This document shows, piece by piece, positions 45,554 through 57,600 of a stretch of 64,000 nucleotides of DNA. The DNA is taken from contig CM058237.1 of assembly GCA_030180135.1 (NCBI GenBank), forward strand, positions 101,010,489-101,074,488, read 5' to 3'. The position numbers and the translations under genes are program-made. Positions within the stretch are counted from its first letter, which is position 1; every line of letters begins with the position of its first letter. A model generated the notes under the pieces. The model made no database searches, was not told where the DNA came from, and saw nothing but the letters and a program-made list of their open reading frames with translations. The DNA comes from Orychophragmus violaceus (taxonomy: Eukaryota > Streptophyta > Magnoliopsida > Brassicales > Brassicaceae).

Positions 45554-48500
45554 TGTAACGCCCTTTTCCCATTCTCCGCTGACCGTCGAGCTGACCGGTC
45601 AACAATCAAACAAGAACATGACCGATCGAACCCGAGCAAATCGATTAGGAAAAGTTCGTCACAGGACGAAGTCAGAGACGGATCGGTTTGAGACAAAGGC
45701 TCGCACTAATCCATCTTTGACCTCGCTATCCTCACTTCCGTAATACAAGTTGTACACCTTGTACCACTTCGGTGAGTTGTGTCGGTTCGGACGAAACCTC
45801 ATATCAGGGAAACAATTTCATTTCTGAGTAACCAAACGTTCAGCACAACGTTTAATAGAAATTTTACAAACAATCGTCATCTCAAAGCACATAAGTAAAT
45901 CAAACACATAAAATGGCGCCAAAGCCGAACCAAAAATAAAACATCCAAAACCCCGAATCGAATCCCGTCACAAGCCATCCCGAAACTACACCGAGGCCTC
46001 CCGCGTCCGTCGCTGCTAAACCTGAAAACACACAAAAAGAGTCTAATGAGCGATCTAAGATCACCCAGTGAATCGGCTCCCCACTAATGGCTTCTAGTCT
46101 ATATAGAACTACAGATTCCCGCCCCAAAACCCAAAATAACAATCAACAGGAATAAATTGTCGATCACGCACTACCATGTCGTGATAAACCCACACACACA
46201 ATCAATGTCAAAGATAAAGAGAATTAAGGGAAATCGAAGGCACTGCGGCACATGTCCTCGATTGGACTCGATCTATCTATCGCGCAACAAAAGAAATATC
46301 AAACAACACTGGGCCCTACGAACTCGGTAACTTCCACGGGTTTACAATGTCACCTATGTGGTAACTAACCCACGACTCCTAAACGTGTACACAAGGTCCC
46401 ACGAATAGGACACCGTTCTCCGTCCATCGATACGCGGTGACTCGGACTACCCCTAGATAGCCAGAGTTTCCATGTGATTCGGCCCTAGGACATGACCCCG
46501 TATTCTACGAATCACACACCTACCGGCGTCACCTAGTAGGTTAACACCATAACCGAAATTACCATGATCCGATTAGGTAAAACCCGAGGATCCAATCGGG
46601 TCGGAAGTACCGGAACGTAAACAAAACCTAGGCTTACGGAATCTAACGCACCCTAGAGTCCTAGTGCAGAAATATAAACACGCAGACTCGCTGGGACTCT
46701 AGCACAGATCACACAGTCAATATCAATAATAATTCCCCAACCATTCCGCAAGCCACTACGCTACCACCGCTCTGACTAGGTAAGATACCTTGTCAGCACC
46801 AACTAACTTACCCGGTCCCATGACCGGAGTAAGTGTCCACAATAACTGCTCGGCCCAACACCGAGCAGTCTAACAAGCCTGCACACAAAGCTCACAACAA
46901 CAGCACAATAATCACACAATCACAATCAATCACAACAACACCACACAAACAGACCTATTAGGGTTTCTAAGTCTTTTAATTCATTCTTATCTGCTACCTT
47001 GGATTAGCGGATTGCTAACCCGTAGGCGGCTTCCAACTCACACCACTTCTTTTATAACCCATTCTAGATATCTTTTATTAACTCCTCGATCCGTCGGTTT
47101 AGAGCTAGTAAACTTACTAACTCCCCAACGTCTCATTATTAACTAATTGATTCATTATCCAATCCCGCTATTAAACCTAAACCCCAACCCCGTTACAATA
47201 TTCTATACGTTTGTTTAGGTTTAACTCATATTTTAAGGTCGTCTTAATTCCCGTATATAGATTCATTAATTATCATTCTTATACATATATATATGCATAT
47301 ACGGTCCGATTCAAACGGGACTATATGAATGCATCAATCAAATATTACTAACAACCTAGCGGCACACAATCAATTAACCTTTTTAATTCATTAACCCTAA
47401 CATGCTTATCCGATCCTAACGGGTTTAACATTAAACGTCTAATTAATTATTAATTACCAATCAGGTTAACGGGTATGCAATCCTAGCACTACAGTTTCTC
47501 GATTCTTGGTCTAAATGAATCTAAAGGTTTGTGAGCCGACTCACAGTGAGATAGGCGCGGAATGATAGCTCGATGCGGATGTGAATCCCGAGATGTCCGA
47601 CACGAACCCCGAACTCCCGAATCTCGAACTCCGAACTCTCGAATCTCGAATTCCGAACTCCCGAATCTCGAACTCTGAACTACGAATATTCCAGAAATCT
47701 CGGAACGGCCATTGACCAAGCGTTGATCGGCGCTGACCGCGTTGACCGGCGGCGTTAACCGGAGACGTTGACCGTTGACCAAAGGTTGAACATTGACTTT
47801 GAATTGAACCGGTTGACTTCCCAAACCAAACCGGTTGAACCACTGAACCATCTGAACCAACTGAACAGGTGTAATTAGAACCGGTTAGGTTAAACCGGTT
47901 TTGGTCAAACATTGACCGGTTTGAACTAACCGTTGACCAAGGCTAAACCAGCCTTAAACCAACCCAAATCTTGAATCAAACCATCCCATCGCACTCCTTG
48001 AAGAACCGGCTGAAGATTGGCGGCGGTTGGGCTTCTCCGGTGACTTCTCCGGCGTTGACCGGTGGTGGTCCGGCGTTGACCGGCCGGTTCACCCCTTTTT
48101 CCGGTGACTCAGAAGACGATCCACCTATCAAACTGACCGCAAAGAAGAGATATAACCATCCATGGCTTCAAAACATTCAGATATGATGAAGGAAGAGAGA
48201 GATTCCCCAAAACCCTAATCGGCGGATGCTTGCCGGCCAGATTCCGGCGAGATCCGGCGACGAAGACGACGGTGGCTGGCTGGAGATTGTATAGGAGGTA
48301 GAGAGGAAGCTATATCACTTTTCAGAAGTTGATTTGGGTTTATATTGAAGAATTTATGGGATTTTTGGTGAAAGAAGGTCTTATGAACACTCAAGAACAC
48401 TTTGAATGTTCTTAAGGTTCTATGAAGATTCAAAGGCTTTTTATGGGTTTTATGGGCAAGTGGGATGAACATAGAGAGAGAGGAGAGAGAGGTCGTGGGT

Positions 48501-49124
48501 GTGAGGTAGAGAGAGGTTTTTGTGAGCTCAAATGAAATTTTCTCTTCACATGCTTGTTTTCCTTCCATGTAAAAAGATGCATGAACCACCATGCATTGAC
48601 ACCTAACCATGAGATGTGGCGACCCTGGGGCATAGAAAATTGTCCTTATGAGTGTTTTGAGTCCAAAAATCCTTCCCTAAACCGGCATTGACCAACATTA
48701 AACCCCTCTTGACCCGTTGCTTTGGTTTCCTCGATTGTGCGAATATTGTTTTAGAAAATACCAAATGATTCCCATAAATCCCCAAACCTCCACAATAAGA
48801 CTCTACATGCTATTTGATGAATTTAGCATTTCGAATCACTCCGTTCGGACTTACGTAGCTCCGGTTATGAATTTTTGAAGTTTCTTCGGTTTTGTCGGTT
48901 TCCATTCCCGACTCACCGAAAAACATGTTTCTGCTCCGATTTCTCCAACCCTGATCTTCTAAATGTTCTTTATGTTGTTAAACATGAAAATTTGGCCCGT
49001 CATAGCTTCCGTCTCAAACTTTTGCTAAATTACCATTTTACCCCTGACTTCGGTAAAATGACAATTTTGCCCCTGGTTGACTTTCTGCTGCCCGTTGACC
49101 GTATTTTTGATACGGGGTATCACA
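45554..49124 (-). mobile_element. Solo LTR of the giant-LTR family, minus orientation
   Basis: This 3571-bp element runs from TGTAACGCCC to GGTATCACA, with TSD tacat at 45549-45553 and 49125-49129. Both ends and several internal blocks match the reverse complement of the LARD LTR, such as the end region near 45580-45640 and the hairpin unit near 46993-47031. The middle is diverged, so it is a sister family. No primer site, purine tract or second LTR is present, as expected after recombination between two LTRs. The U3 part is much closer to 1-1100. Gtc/gaccgg-rich sequence at 47690-48090 and short frames are non-coding. Confidence 0.9.
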
Positions 49125-49129
49125 TACAT

Positions 49130-49664
49130 GGTCACACACTTAAAAAACTAGATTAGTGATATTTTTGGATTCTAAGAGTAATATCATATGACATATCATA
49201 TGAAGTTAATTATATGTATATGTGTTATAATCGATAACACACATACACTTGCCATACACTTGCATAAGTGGAATTATTATGATTCCTTATTGGGTCTGGC
49301 CCACTTAATTTCATTAAGCAATTAGTTTTATGTGTGTTATTATAAAAGGAACATAATGATGTGCTTAACATAACACACAAGAACACGTCGAAACCAAAAT
49401 ATAGATAAAACGAAGAGTTTGTTGTCACGATCTGAGGCACTAGCATCCCTTTCCGATCTAGTTTGTGTACGTGTGGATACCGGTAGAGAAACGACATTTG
49501 GAGTTCTAATAATTTTGTATCGTTTTGTTTCTATTCCGCTGCAAAATATCCAGGTATATTTGAAACTGTAGATCTAGATTTATTTCAGTATTTGCATGAG
49601 TTCCTGGCTAGTTATTCATAGGTTGATTTATAAATTGTTTTATAAACTGGTATGAATTCCTACA
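49130..49664 (+). repeat. Copia-A 3' LTR, second part
   Basis: These last 535 bp match 3889-4412 and include the 11-bp duplication near 49248-49264. They are followed by the TSD tttct. Confidence 0.9.
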
Positions 49665-49669
49665 TTTCT

Positions 49670-50608
49670 CCTTCCGGTGATACATGTTTCGCATGCCACC
49701 TCATATGTGACGCAGTCGTATTTGATTGGTATAGTTGCTTTAGCCGATCACCAAGTGGTAGATAAAACATCCTTTGTTTTGGTATCTTCTTCCCCGATCG
49801 ACTCACATTTGGTTCATACTGATCTTTTCCACAAAACCGATAATGTGACAACTCACGATCAGCTCCTTTCCAAAATAACATACAATTCTCCTCGCACACA
49901 TCAATCTTATGACATGGCAACCCAAGAGACCGTGTCAACTTCTTTGTCTCGTAATATGATGTCGGAACTGTATTAGGCGATGGAAGAACATAATTAAACG
50001 TTTGAGCGATGTCGTCTAGGCATTCCTTCGGGATATTGAAATTGGTCTTCCAATTCATCACTTTTTACGTCAAGTACAATTGAATTCTCCCATCAGCGTA
50101 GCCGTCGTATAAAGGTTGATTTGCTGCTTCTAAAGCTTGGTAAACATGATCATGGTAGATTGGTTCTTGGATATTTCCGGCATCGTTAGGTAACATGTTG
50201 AAATCTTCGTTGGCATCACGAAACTCATCCATCAGAACTTGTATAGGATATCGAGTCCCTATTTCACCTCCAGCCATGTGATGACTTGTGGAAGCTTGAC
50301 CGCCATAATGACTTGTAGACGCTTCGCCGCCATAGTAACCTTGTTGTCCGTGGTGCGTCCACACAAAATAGTTTTCGGTAAAGCCTTTTAAGAGAAGATG
50401 GGTCGTCACGGTAGCAGCATCATGACACTTTTGATTTTTTGCACCTCCTACACGGACAGAACAAGACCTCGTGTTCAAGATAATAATCTTGATTACACGC
50501 AAATAAAATAAAATAATTTAATCCCTCCTCTAACTTTTTACACACAGAATGATCAAAACATTTTAAACGTCTATACATCCATTCTCTCGATAAATAAAAA
50601 TCATTCAT
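49670..50608 (-). pseudogene. CACTA transposase (TNP2-like), N-terminal half, broken
   Basis: The start codon at 50608 begins a transposase-associated domain (REWMYRR, FILFACNQ, LFCPCRRCKK). The frame shifts to CHDAATVTTHLLLKGF and YFVWTHHG in 50460-50360, then an acidic linker, an in-frame stop near 50063, and 50061-49670 with LTRSLGLPCHKIDVCEENC, KIPKQRMFYLPLGDRL and SHMRWHA. The last codons join those at 3725 exactly when Copia-A and one TSD are removed. The stop and frameshift show the gene was dead or has decayed since. Confidence 0.85.
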
Positions 50609-50719
50609 TTTACAGAATGATAGAAAAAAACGAAATCAGAAGTGTTTATGATCGTTTGTTTGAATCGACACATAAATTTTGTGAATAAGAAGCATATGAG
50701 TAATCATTCTTTTATAAAT

Positions 50720-51335
50720 GATCTAAGCTACAGATAGCTAGTGGCCATAGCTATATAGATTTTTTCAGACAAAAAATTAGTTGCAATAGTGTAAAAAACG
50801 TGTTATACCTACTTAGCTGCGGATAGCTACGGATCCTGCCGTAGCTAAAGAGAATATATTCTATGAAGACAAAGTGTAAGATTGATGGACATGATGAATG
50901 ACCATACATCCAGTCCCATGAGTGTATTATTGAAATATATAGATACATACACGGATTGTTCGTAGATATTGAGCTACGACCTTATTCATAGTCGTTCATA
51001 GCTATTTTTTTCCTACGACAGGTTCGTAGCTATTCATAGCAAGTTAGCTGCGAATATAAGTCGTGGCAATTAACTACGACATGTTTCGTGGCAATTAGCT
51101 ACGACATGTTTCGTAGCTATTCACAGATACTGTTTTCTACGACGACGTCGTAACTATTCGTAGCTATTATGCTACGGATAGCTACAACCATAATCCGTAG
51201 CTATATTACTATAGATGGCTACGTATTAGCTATGGTTTCAAGTCGTAGTCAATCAGTAGCTATCCATAGCAAAAAAATAGCTATGGAAAAATACGTAGTT
51301 AATCCGTAGCTAAACACAAATTTTTTTTTTGTAGT
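50720..51335 (-). repeat. CACTA-1 subterminal repeats
   Basis: There are dozens of copies of tagctacg/cgtagcta in both orientations, densest at 50975-51315 and ending in the terminal CACTACAAAA motif. In this superfamily such arrays are transposase or accessory-protein binding sites; that role here is inferred. Confidence 0.8.
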
Positions 51336-51336
51336 G

Positions 51337-51769
51337 AACGTATAGCTCTCACTGCTCTTAAGATTGCGTATAAATTTGGATGTCTTTTCTATTGTTCGTT
51401 TGATGTGAGATCGACCTAAGTTTGTTGGTCTTTTGTTTTTTTTCACCGTTTGCATATTGTTTCTGTTGAGCAATAAATTTAAAATAAAATAAAATAAAAG
51501 ATAAATTTTTTATCATCTACTAATTTCATTTGGATATGATTATGGTTTTTGGTAATTTTTTTCACGTGAATTCCTTTGAACTCTTTATCTAATAAGCAGA
51601 ACTCATCAAAATAAATGTTTAATTTACTTATAATATATATGTTTTAGAAAGATACAAAACAATTCGTTGTGGATTTTAAAAGCATTTAGTATAAAATGGA
51701 GGAGTTTAGATAGTTGATAATGAACTTAATTGACTAACGGTAGGAATCATGATTAAATCAATGCAAAAG
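51337..51769. other. AT-rich stretch without recognised gene
   Basis: AT-rich sequence with an aaataaaataaaataaaa run near 51483. No gene, repeat boundary or regulatory site is supported. Confidence 0.6.
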
Positions 51770-52400
51770 GAATGGTCGGCATTGGTTTGGCATAAGGCTG
51801 CTATTCCAAAACATGCTACTACTTCATGGCTATTTATGTTGATTTGGAATCCAACTATGGATCGTTTAGTTTTTTGGGGTTGCAGTGTGGAAACTCAATA
51901 CTTGTTTTGTTGATTGGAAAATGAGAGTAGATATCATTTATTTTTTAATTGCGTTTATGCAAAAGAGATATGAGTTCAAATCACTGCTATTCTGAGTCTA
52001 AGTGATGCGTCTCAGCAGTGGCAAGATCTCATTCAATGGTTACTTCGGATTCAGCAACCAAAAGCAAAAAAAAACTAGCATTGTTACAAGGTACAATTTA
52101 TTTCATTTGTCAACAGCGAAATCTAAGGTATTACAGCTGCCTAACTCTTGTTCTAACTAAGCTTGTAAGACAGATTCTCTTCAGTGTGAAGACAAAATGC
52201 CTTTCCTTCTGTTCTGCGGGTTCAAAGTATGGTGAGGACATAACAATTTGTTGGAATAGCACTAATTGACGAGTGTTCTTTGTAATCTTTTATGAGCTTT
52301 TGTTGACTTTTCCCCTTTTATGTTCTCTTTTATTTGATACTATGTGTTTCTCTTGTAATCTTATTTTTGTATTAATTCAAGAGATGTATTTTTGACAAAA
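51770..52400 (+). mobile_element. Truncated L1-type LINE, 3' remnant
   Basis: Translation with frameshifts gives WSALVWHKAAIPKHATTSWL, DRLVFWG, HLFFNCVYAKEI and LLQGTIYFICQQRN. This is the zinc-binding reverse-transcriptase-associated domain (zf-RVT) and following region of plant LINEs. A stretch typical of LINE 3' ends follows (cttgtaatcttattttt...gacaaaaaaac at 52395-52405). Only the last part of the element remains and it is not coding. Confidence 0.7.
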
Positions 52401-53400
52401 AAACTAAATCAATGAAAAAGGCAAATTAGTAAATAAGATTCCTTAACAGCTTAAAGAACACACCTAAAAAAAAGTTTCTTTCTTTTTCTTTTTTCTCTAG
52501 AGACACTACACGTACACGTGAATTCCGATCATCTTCTCCGGCCACCGTCTGTGGGCTACAATAGCCACGGCGGTGTGCCGGATGTATTATACTTTTTGGT
52601 AGTCGCTGCGGATTCACTCCGCCAATAAGCTGCGATGGTCCTCCGACGTTCTCTTGTATAATATTGTCGGAGCTCTAATCGCCCGTTTTGTTAGCCGGAT
52701 TAGATCCGGACTTATCGGCGTCTGGGTACTCCTGGACTGTGGTTTCCGGTGCTTCTATCGATTCTGTTCAAATTTTAATCGATTTCACGCCGGACTCTTC
52801 CGATTCCGTCTCAGGAATCGTTACAGACCCTGAACCCGCAGTGTTCGATTCCATTGGTGACTCTGCTATCTATCTCCTCTCCTTCCTCTAGCCGTCAACA
52901 GGGATATGGAGCTTTTCTCCGGAGGGTTCTTTCCCCCGATCGAGTTGAACGGGGTATGAAGATGTCGCTGGCTCCGATTTATTTCTAACCGTGATACGGT
53001 TAGCCGCTGTTCAGTTGACCCATATTTGGCGTTGTTCGAGTGATGGTGGTGAGATATTTACCCTGTATCCAGTGGTCTCCGGTGCTTAGGTGGCGGTTTC
53101 TCGGTCGGCAGGTGACGATGGTTGCAGCGGAGGAAGCTTTAGGTGATCGGAAAATTGATACCGCCGTGCATGCTTCGAGCTACCAGCTGAAGCCACGTGT
53201 TTCTTGTTCAGATTAGATTTTACTACTGTTCCACACGTGTCCAAACATGTCTCAAAACTTTCGATCTGTGTAATGGGCCTATGACCCAATTTCCCAAATT
53301 TTAATTTTATCCTGTACCATGTAACCTGTATCTGTAATTGCCCATTATGAGCATTTAATGAAAGTTTAGCCCACTAAAAAAACTTGGGTTGCAATAAATA
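52401..53400. other. Unassigned GC-richer stretch, possible retroposon or gene-derived sequence
   Basis: The composition changes to about half GC, with tccggcc/ccgtc words. The longest open frame (52688-52891, 67 codons) has no recognisable motif. The stretch ends with atttaatgaaagtttagcccactaaaaaaa, split here as atttaatgaaagtttagccc and actaaaaaaa, like a short poly(A) tail. A non-autonomous retroposon is possible. It may also contain upstream sequence of the R3-MYB gene. Confidence 0.35.
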
Positions 53401-53441
53401 GAAAGGATGGTTGGTGTACTTCCTCTGAAAAAAACTACCTC

Positions 53442-53568
<127 letters not shown>

Positions 53569-53616
53569 TGTATTTCTCACATCACATCCATAACGTTTAC
53601 TACGAAGCCGTTTTAA

Positions 53617-54532
53617 ATGGATAAGCAAACCAATACCAATCCCATTGTTGCTTCTTCTTCGTCTGAAGGTAATAAAGCCAAAACATCGTTTTAAGATTTC
53701 CATGTTTAAAACAGAAAACATTTTTATATTTGGAAAAATTGGTGATGACTTGGAACAGAAAGTCTCGAGTGTAAAGCTGTGTACATGAATCAACAAGAAG
53801 AAGATTTGGTCTGTAGAATGCATAAACTTGTCGGTGACAGGTTTGATGTTTAAAATTAGTTTTTTTTTTCTTTTGTATTTTAAAGATTAATGTTTTAGAT
53901 TTTTTTACCACTAAAAGATTAATGTTTTAGAGTTTAATTAAAGCATTTTGAAATATAAATATAAAAGGTAGAAAAATTGCTGAAAAACAAAATAAAGCAA
54001 AATAAATAAATAAAAACTATTTGCTATTACTTTCTAATATGTCTGAAAATTAAAAAATATCAATCTTCTAGATACATTGGGAGTATTAGTTATTACCAGT
54101 TACATTATTTCGTTGAAGAAAATAAAATTAAGATTAATTTTTAGATTTTTTATTTTGAAAGATTGATGTTTTTGATTTTGATCAAAAAAAATTGTTTAAA
54201 ATTTAGTTAATATTTTTTTTAAATATGAATGGTACAATATTTGTTGAAATAATAACACATCAAAATTTTAATAAATAAAAACAATTATTATTATTATAAT
54301 AATAATTATTATAATTATTTTATTATTATGTAAAATACAAAACATCAATTTTTCAAATACATAATGAGCATGATTTATTATCGAATATTATTTTATAAAA
54401 GGAAACATGTTTCTTTAGGTTGTGTGTGTGTTTTTCTTATATTTGTTGAAAAGGTGGGAGTTGATAGCTGGGAGGATCCCAGGAAGAACGGCAGAAGAAA
54501 TTGAGAGGTTTTGGGTCATGAGGAATCACTGA
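53617..54532 (+). CDS. ETC3-like: Single-repeat R3-MYB transcription factor, CPC/ETC type
   Basis: Three exons: 53617-53668, 53759-53840 and 54454-54532. The introns (53669-53758 and 53841-54453) have gt...ag ends and phases that keep frame. The 70-codon product starts MDKQTNTNPIVASSSSE and carries an R3 repeat with EEDLVCRMHKLVGDRWELIAGR. This satisfies the bHLH-binding signature DLx2Rx3Lx6Lx3R. It ends GRTAEEIERFWVMRNH and a stop. Proteins of this family lack an activation domain and repress trichome and promote root-hair fate by competing with R2R3-MYBs for GL3/EGL3-type bHLH partners; they move between cells, and the WxM motif (WVM here) is linked to that. Exon positions at the R/W boundary agree with Arabidopsis relatives. 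The residues just before the repeat (LECKAVYMN) depart from the usual acidic-tryptophan stretch. ETC1 and ETC3 are both possible orthologues. Confidence 0.85.
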
Positions 54533-54655
54533 ATTTTCTCTGAAGTTTCATTGATTAATTTTAGTTTACCAACTTTGTAATAAGAAAAGTTCTTAAGATA
54601 ATTTAGCAACAATCTAAGCCATTTATTATGGACTAAAATATTTTGGCCTTCTTCC
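54533..54655 (+). other. 3' flank of the R3-MYB gene
   Basis: AT-rich sequence after the stop, the likely 3' untranslated region and transcript end; no clear AATAAA. It is followed directly by the poly(T) end of a minus-strand LINE. Confidence 0.5.
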
Positions 54656-54692
54656 TTTTTTTTTTTTTTTTTTTGTCGTCGACCCATCTTCA

Positions 54693-57600
54693 TTAAGCCA
54701 CGTTTAATCTGCTGGAAGAAAGGCTCCGAAAAGTTCCTTCAGTCGAGACAGTCTGGCTTATGTGGGAGAATAACACGTCTCGAGACCGGGCTTCCTTCGC
54801 TAAAGAGTCAGCACGGAAGTTCCTAGCACGAGGGATATAACGTAGATCGAAGTAATCAAAACTCTGTATCAAAGAGTGTAAGATATCCAATTCTGATGAG
54901 AATAATGGCCAATCATCGAGATCGTTTATCATCTTTACCAATGATGAACAATCAGTCTTAAATTGTACCCTCAAGAGCCCCTTCTCAAAGAGACAGGAAG
55001 CTGCCTAGAGAAGACTATCTAACTCGGCGTGTAATGCCGAGAGGATTCTACGACACCCTTGAAGGCCGCTTACCTCTCGCCCCATACAATCCTTATAGCA
55101 CCACCTGATATACCATGAATTTTTTGGATTTTAACCATGGTATATGTCTTATTTATCGAGTCTTTTACTATGTTTTGGAGTCTTTTAGTTATGTTTACAG
55201 GTCTAAAGACGTTTGGAGCGGAATTGGACATTATAGAGCATTCTGGAGCATTTTAGGGATTTAACCCGAGAGATGGACTTCACTGTCGAATTCACAGACC
55301 TGCATCGATCGATACACCTGTGGCAACGATCGATGCAAGGTCGACGCAGATATTCTCGCGAGCGTTTAATGAGAAGAATTGGATATTGTAACTTTTCTCA
55401 GAAGTTTCCATAATGACAAAGAAGCCCCAGCCGACTTTAGACCATGATATAAGAGTTTTTAAGCCATTGTTTAGGCTACGCTTTTCTTAAGTTTTATTTT
55501 ATTTCAGAGAGCTTTAGGGGCTGATCTTGTTCTCGAAAGAGAATTGATTTCGAACCTCTGTTGATTATTCTGTTTTATGATATTTGGTTTTCTACTTATG
55601 ATATCTTCTGTTTCGATGAATATGTCTGAGTAGATTACATGTTAAGTTTAGGGATTCTCATTAGGGATTTCATGGAATTATAGTTTAATTAATCTGTAGG
55701 GATTCATATCTGCTAGTTCTTCTTCTAGGATTGTTCTTAATGCTTGATCTGAACTGGCCACTTAGATTACTGATGTTAGGTTGATTGATGCAACGAAAGT
55801 TGGTTAATTAGCTAGAAAGAACCTAGATGAGCAATTAAACTTCTCGCAAACGAAAGTTTGGTTTAGTTTAATTGTGAACATATCAAACTTGGAATTAATG
55901 CTGGTTTAATCTGTTAGTTCTCGCAAATGAAAGTTTGGTTTGCTGCACTTAGACTTAGAGAATTCTCGCAAAGAAATTTGGTTAATTCTATATCTGTGTT
56001 TGAGTTCTAGAATAGTTTCTGATTAGATCCAGATTGATTGATTGCTTGTGTTCCTGATTTCCTGAGAACTCCCTAGACTTAACGCTTCGCCTCCTTGCTC
56101 ACAAACCACTCCTGCTACTGATTTACTTTTCTGCTCTGCTTTTAGTTTAATCACCTTTGCTTTCTCCTAGTTTAATCTTTACTGTTCTTAATCTATCGTT
56201 GACCGGAGTCCCTGTGGATTCGATACCCTAAGTACTACAACTACATCACTGTGCACTTGCAGTTAGAATAAGGTTAAAACTCGACCTATCACCACCCTAA
56301 ACCACTGATAAAGCCATGGTCAATCCATGATGCATCAACTTGGCATATGAGGGTTTGGATGTCAATAAGGGGGGCAATAGGTTCCTGAGACTCTTGTGTC
56401 TCTTCACTTTCCTCTTCATTGTCTTCAGCGAGGGATAGTCTCCAACTTTCCGCCTCAAGAGAAGCCAGTTGGAGGGTGGTCCTAGGGGAAATTTCTTTCC
56501 CGTTGAAGATCTTATCATTCCTCGCTTTCCAAATAAACCATAAAATCCATGGATAGATGGAGTTTTGAGGCTCTGAGAGACCCAACTCTCTTGTTCTCCA
56601 AAAGAGAAAGTCCATATTACGGTAGTTAGAAGAACTGGGGAAATTCCCCGGAATGGACAGAAAGTCCGATAGGGCCCAAACCTGTACGGCTGGAGGGCAT
56701 TAAAAAACAAGGTGGTTTATAGATTCTTCTCTGCTATCACATCTAGGACAAGTCCTATCAGTGTCCAGATGCCTATAAGTGAGTCTCTCACACGTCGGAA
56801 CTCAACCCGAAAGGGCTTGCCACATAAAGTGTTTGAGTTTCGGTGCTGTTCGGATGTTCCAAACTTGCTTTTTCAGGGCTGTAATACTTGGCTCACCAAC
56901 ATATTCAATTAAAGGTCTTGTATTATGTTTGCGAATCAAATCGTATCCCGATTTAACCGTATAAACTCCATTTATCGTATGATTCCAGGCGTACCCATCC
57001 GGGTTGGCCCTCTTGCTAGGTCTCAGACCTAATAAGAGGTATATCTTCTGGATGAAAAAATTCTCGTAGGAGAGGATAGTTCCATTCTTTAGTCTCTTGA
57101 CTAATGAAAGGACAGACTGTCATCATGGGCTGACATATGGTGACTTAGGCCGAGGGGCGAGCGGGTCAAGCATGCACATCAGGAATCCAAGGGTCACTCC
57201 ACACCAACGTGTTTAGCCCTGATCCTATTGTTCTCCGTTCACCCATCTTCAATAGTGGTTTCGCCGCCATTTGACTACGCCATCCATACGATGAGGAGTA
57301 TACTTTACGGTCTTCCAGAGGGTCCGATCGATTAATGACGCGGGCTAGGAGTGATGATGGAAATTGGAGTAATCTCCATAATTGCTTTTCTAGCAGGGCG
57401 ATATTAACGTTATGCCAATCACGGAAACCCAGTCCGCCTAAATCATAAGGTAAACATAACTTATCCCACGCAATCCAATGAATACCATCATTCTTACGAC
57501 TCGAGCTCCACCAATATCATGAAACCGAGCTCCTAAGTTTATCTGTTATGCCTTGTGGGAGGAGGAAACATGACATGGTATAAGTAGGAACAACTTGAGC

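Larger units (their letters stand above)
3731..49664 (+). mobile_element. Copia-A, Ty1/Copia retrotransposon holding the whole nest
   Basis: It begins TGTTGGGAATG at 3731 and ends CCTACA at 49664, flanked by tttct at 3726-3730 and 49665-49669. Removing it with one TSD copy rejoins the CACTA-1 transposase in frame. LTRs are 3731-4412 and 45396-49664 (interrupted). The internal part is 4413-8399 plus 43648-45395; everything between is the Copia-B nest. It is plus-oriented, tRNA-iMet primed, and its pol gene is broken. Confidence 0.9.
49670..51336 (-). mobile_element. CACTA-1 transposon, right segment to its 5' terminus
   Basis: This holds the N-terminal half of the transposase (to 50608), a subterminal repeat region and the terminus. 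On the minus strand the element starts CACTACAAAAAAA at 51336. The opposite terminus is outside the window, so the TSD cannot be checked; the bases aac at 51337-51339 would be one copy. Confidence 0.85.

Noticed and set aside
47489..47912. Two overlapping 123-codon minus-strand frames in the solo LTR
   Set aside because: They arise from repeated gaattc/tctcgaa and ttgaccgg words in an LTR without coding evidence.
52688..52891. A 67-codon frame as a small host gene
   Set aside because: No motif, no clear promoter, and it lies in a possible retroposon with an A-rich end. It is kept only as unassigned sequence.
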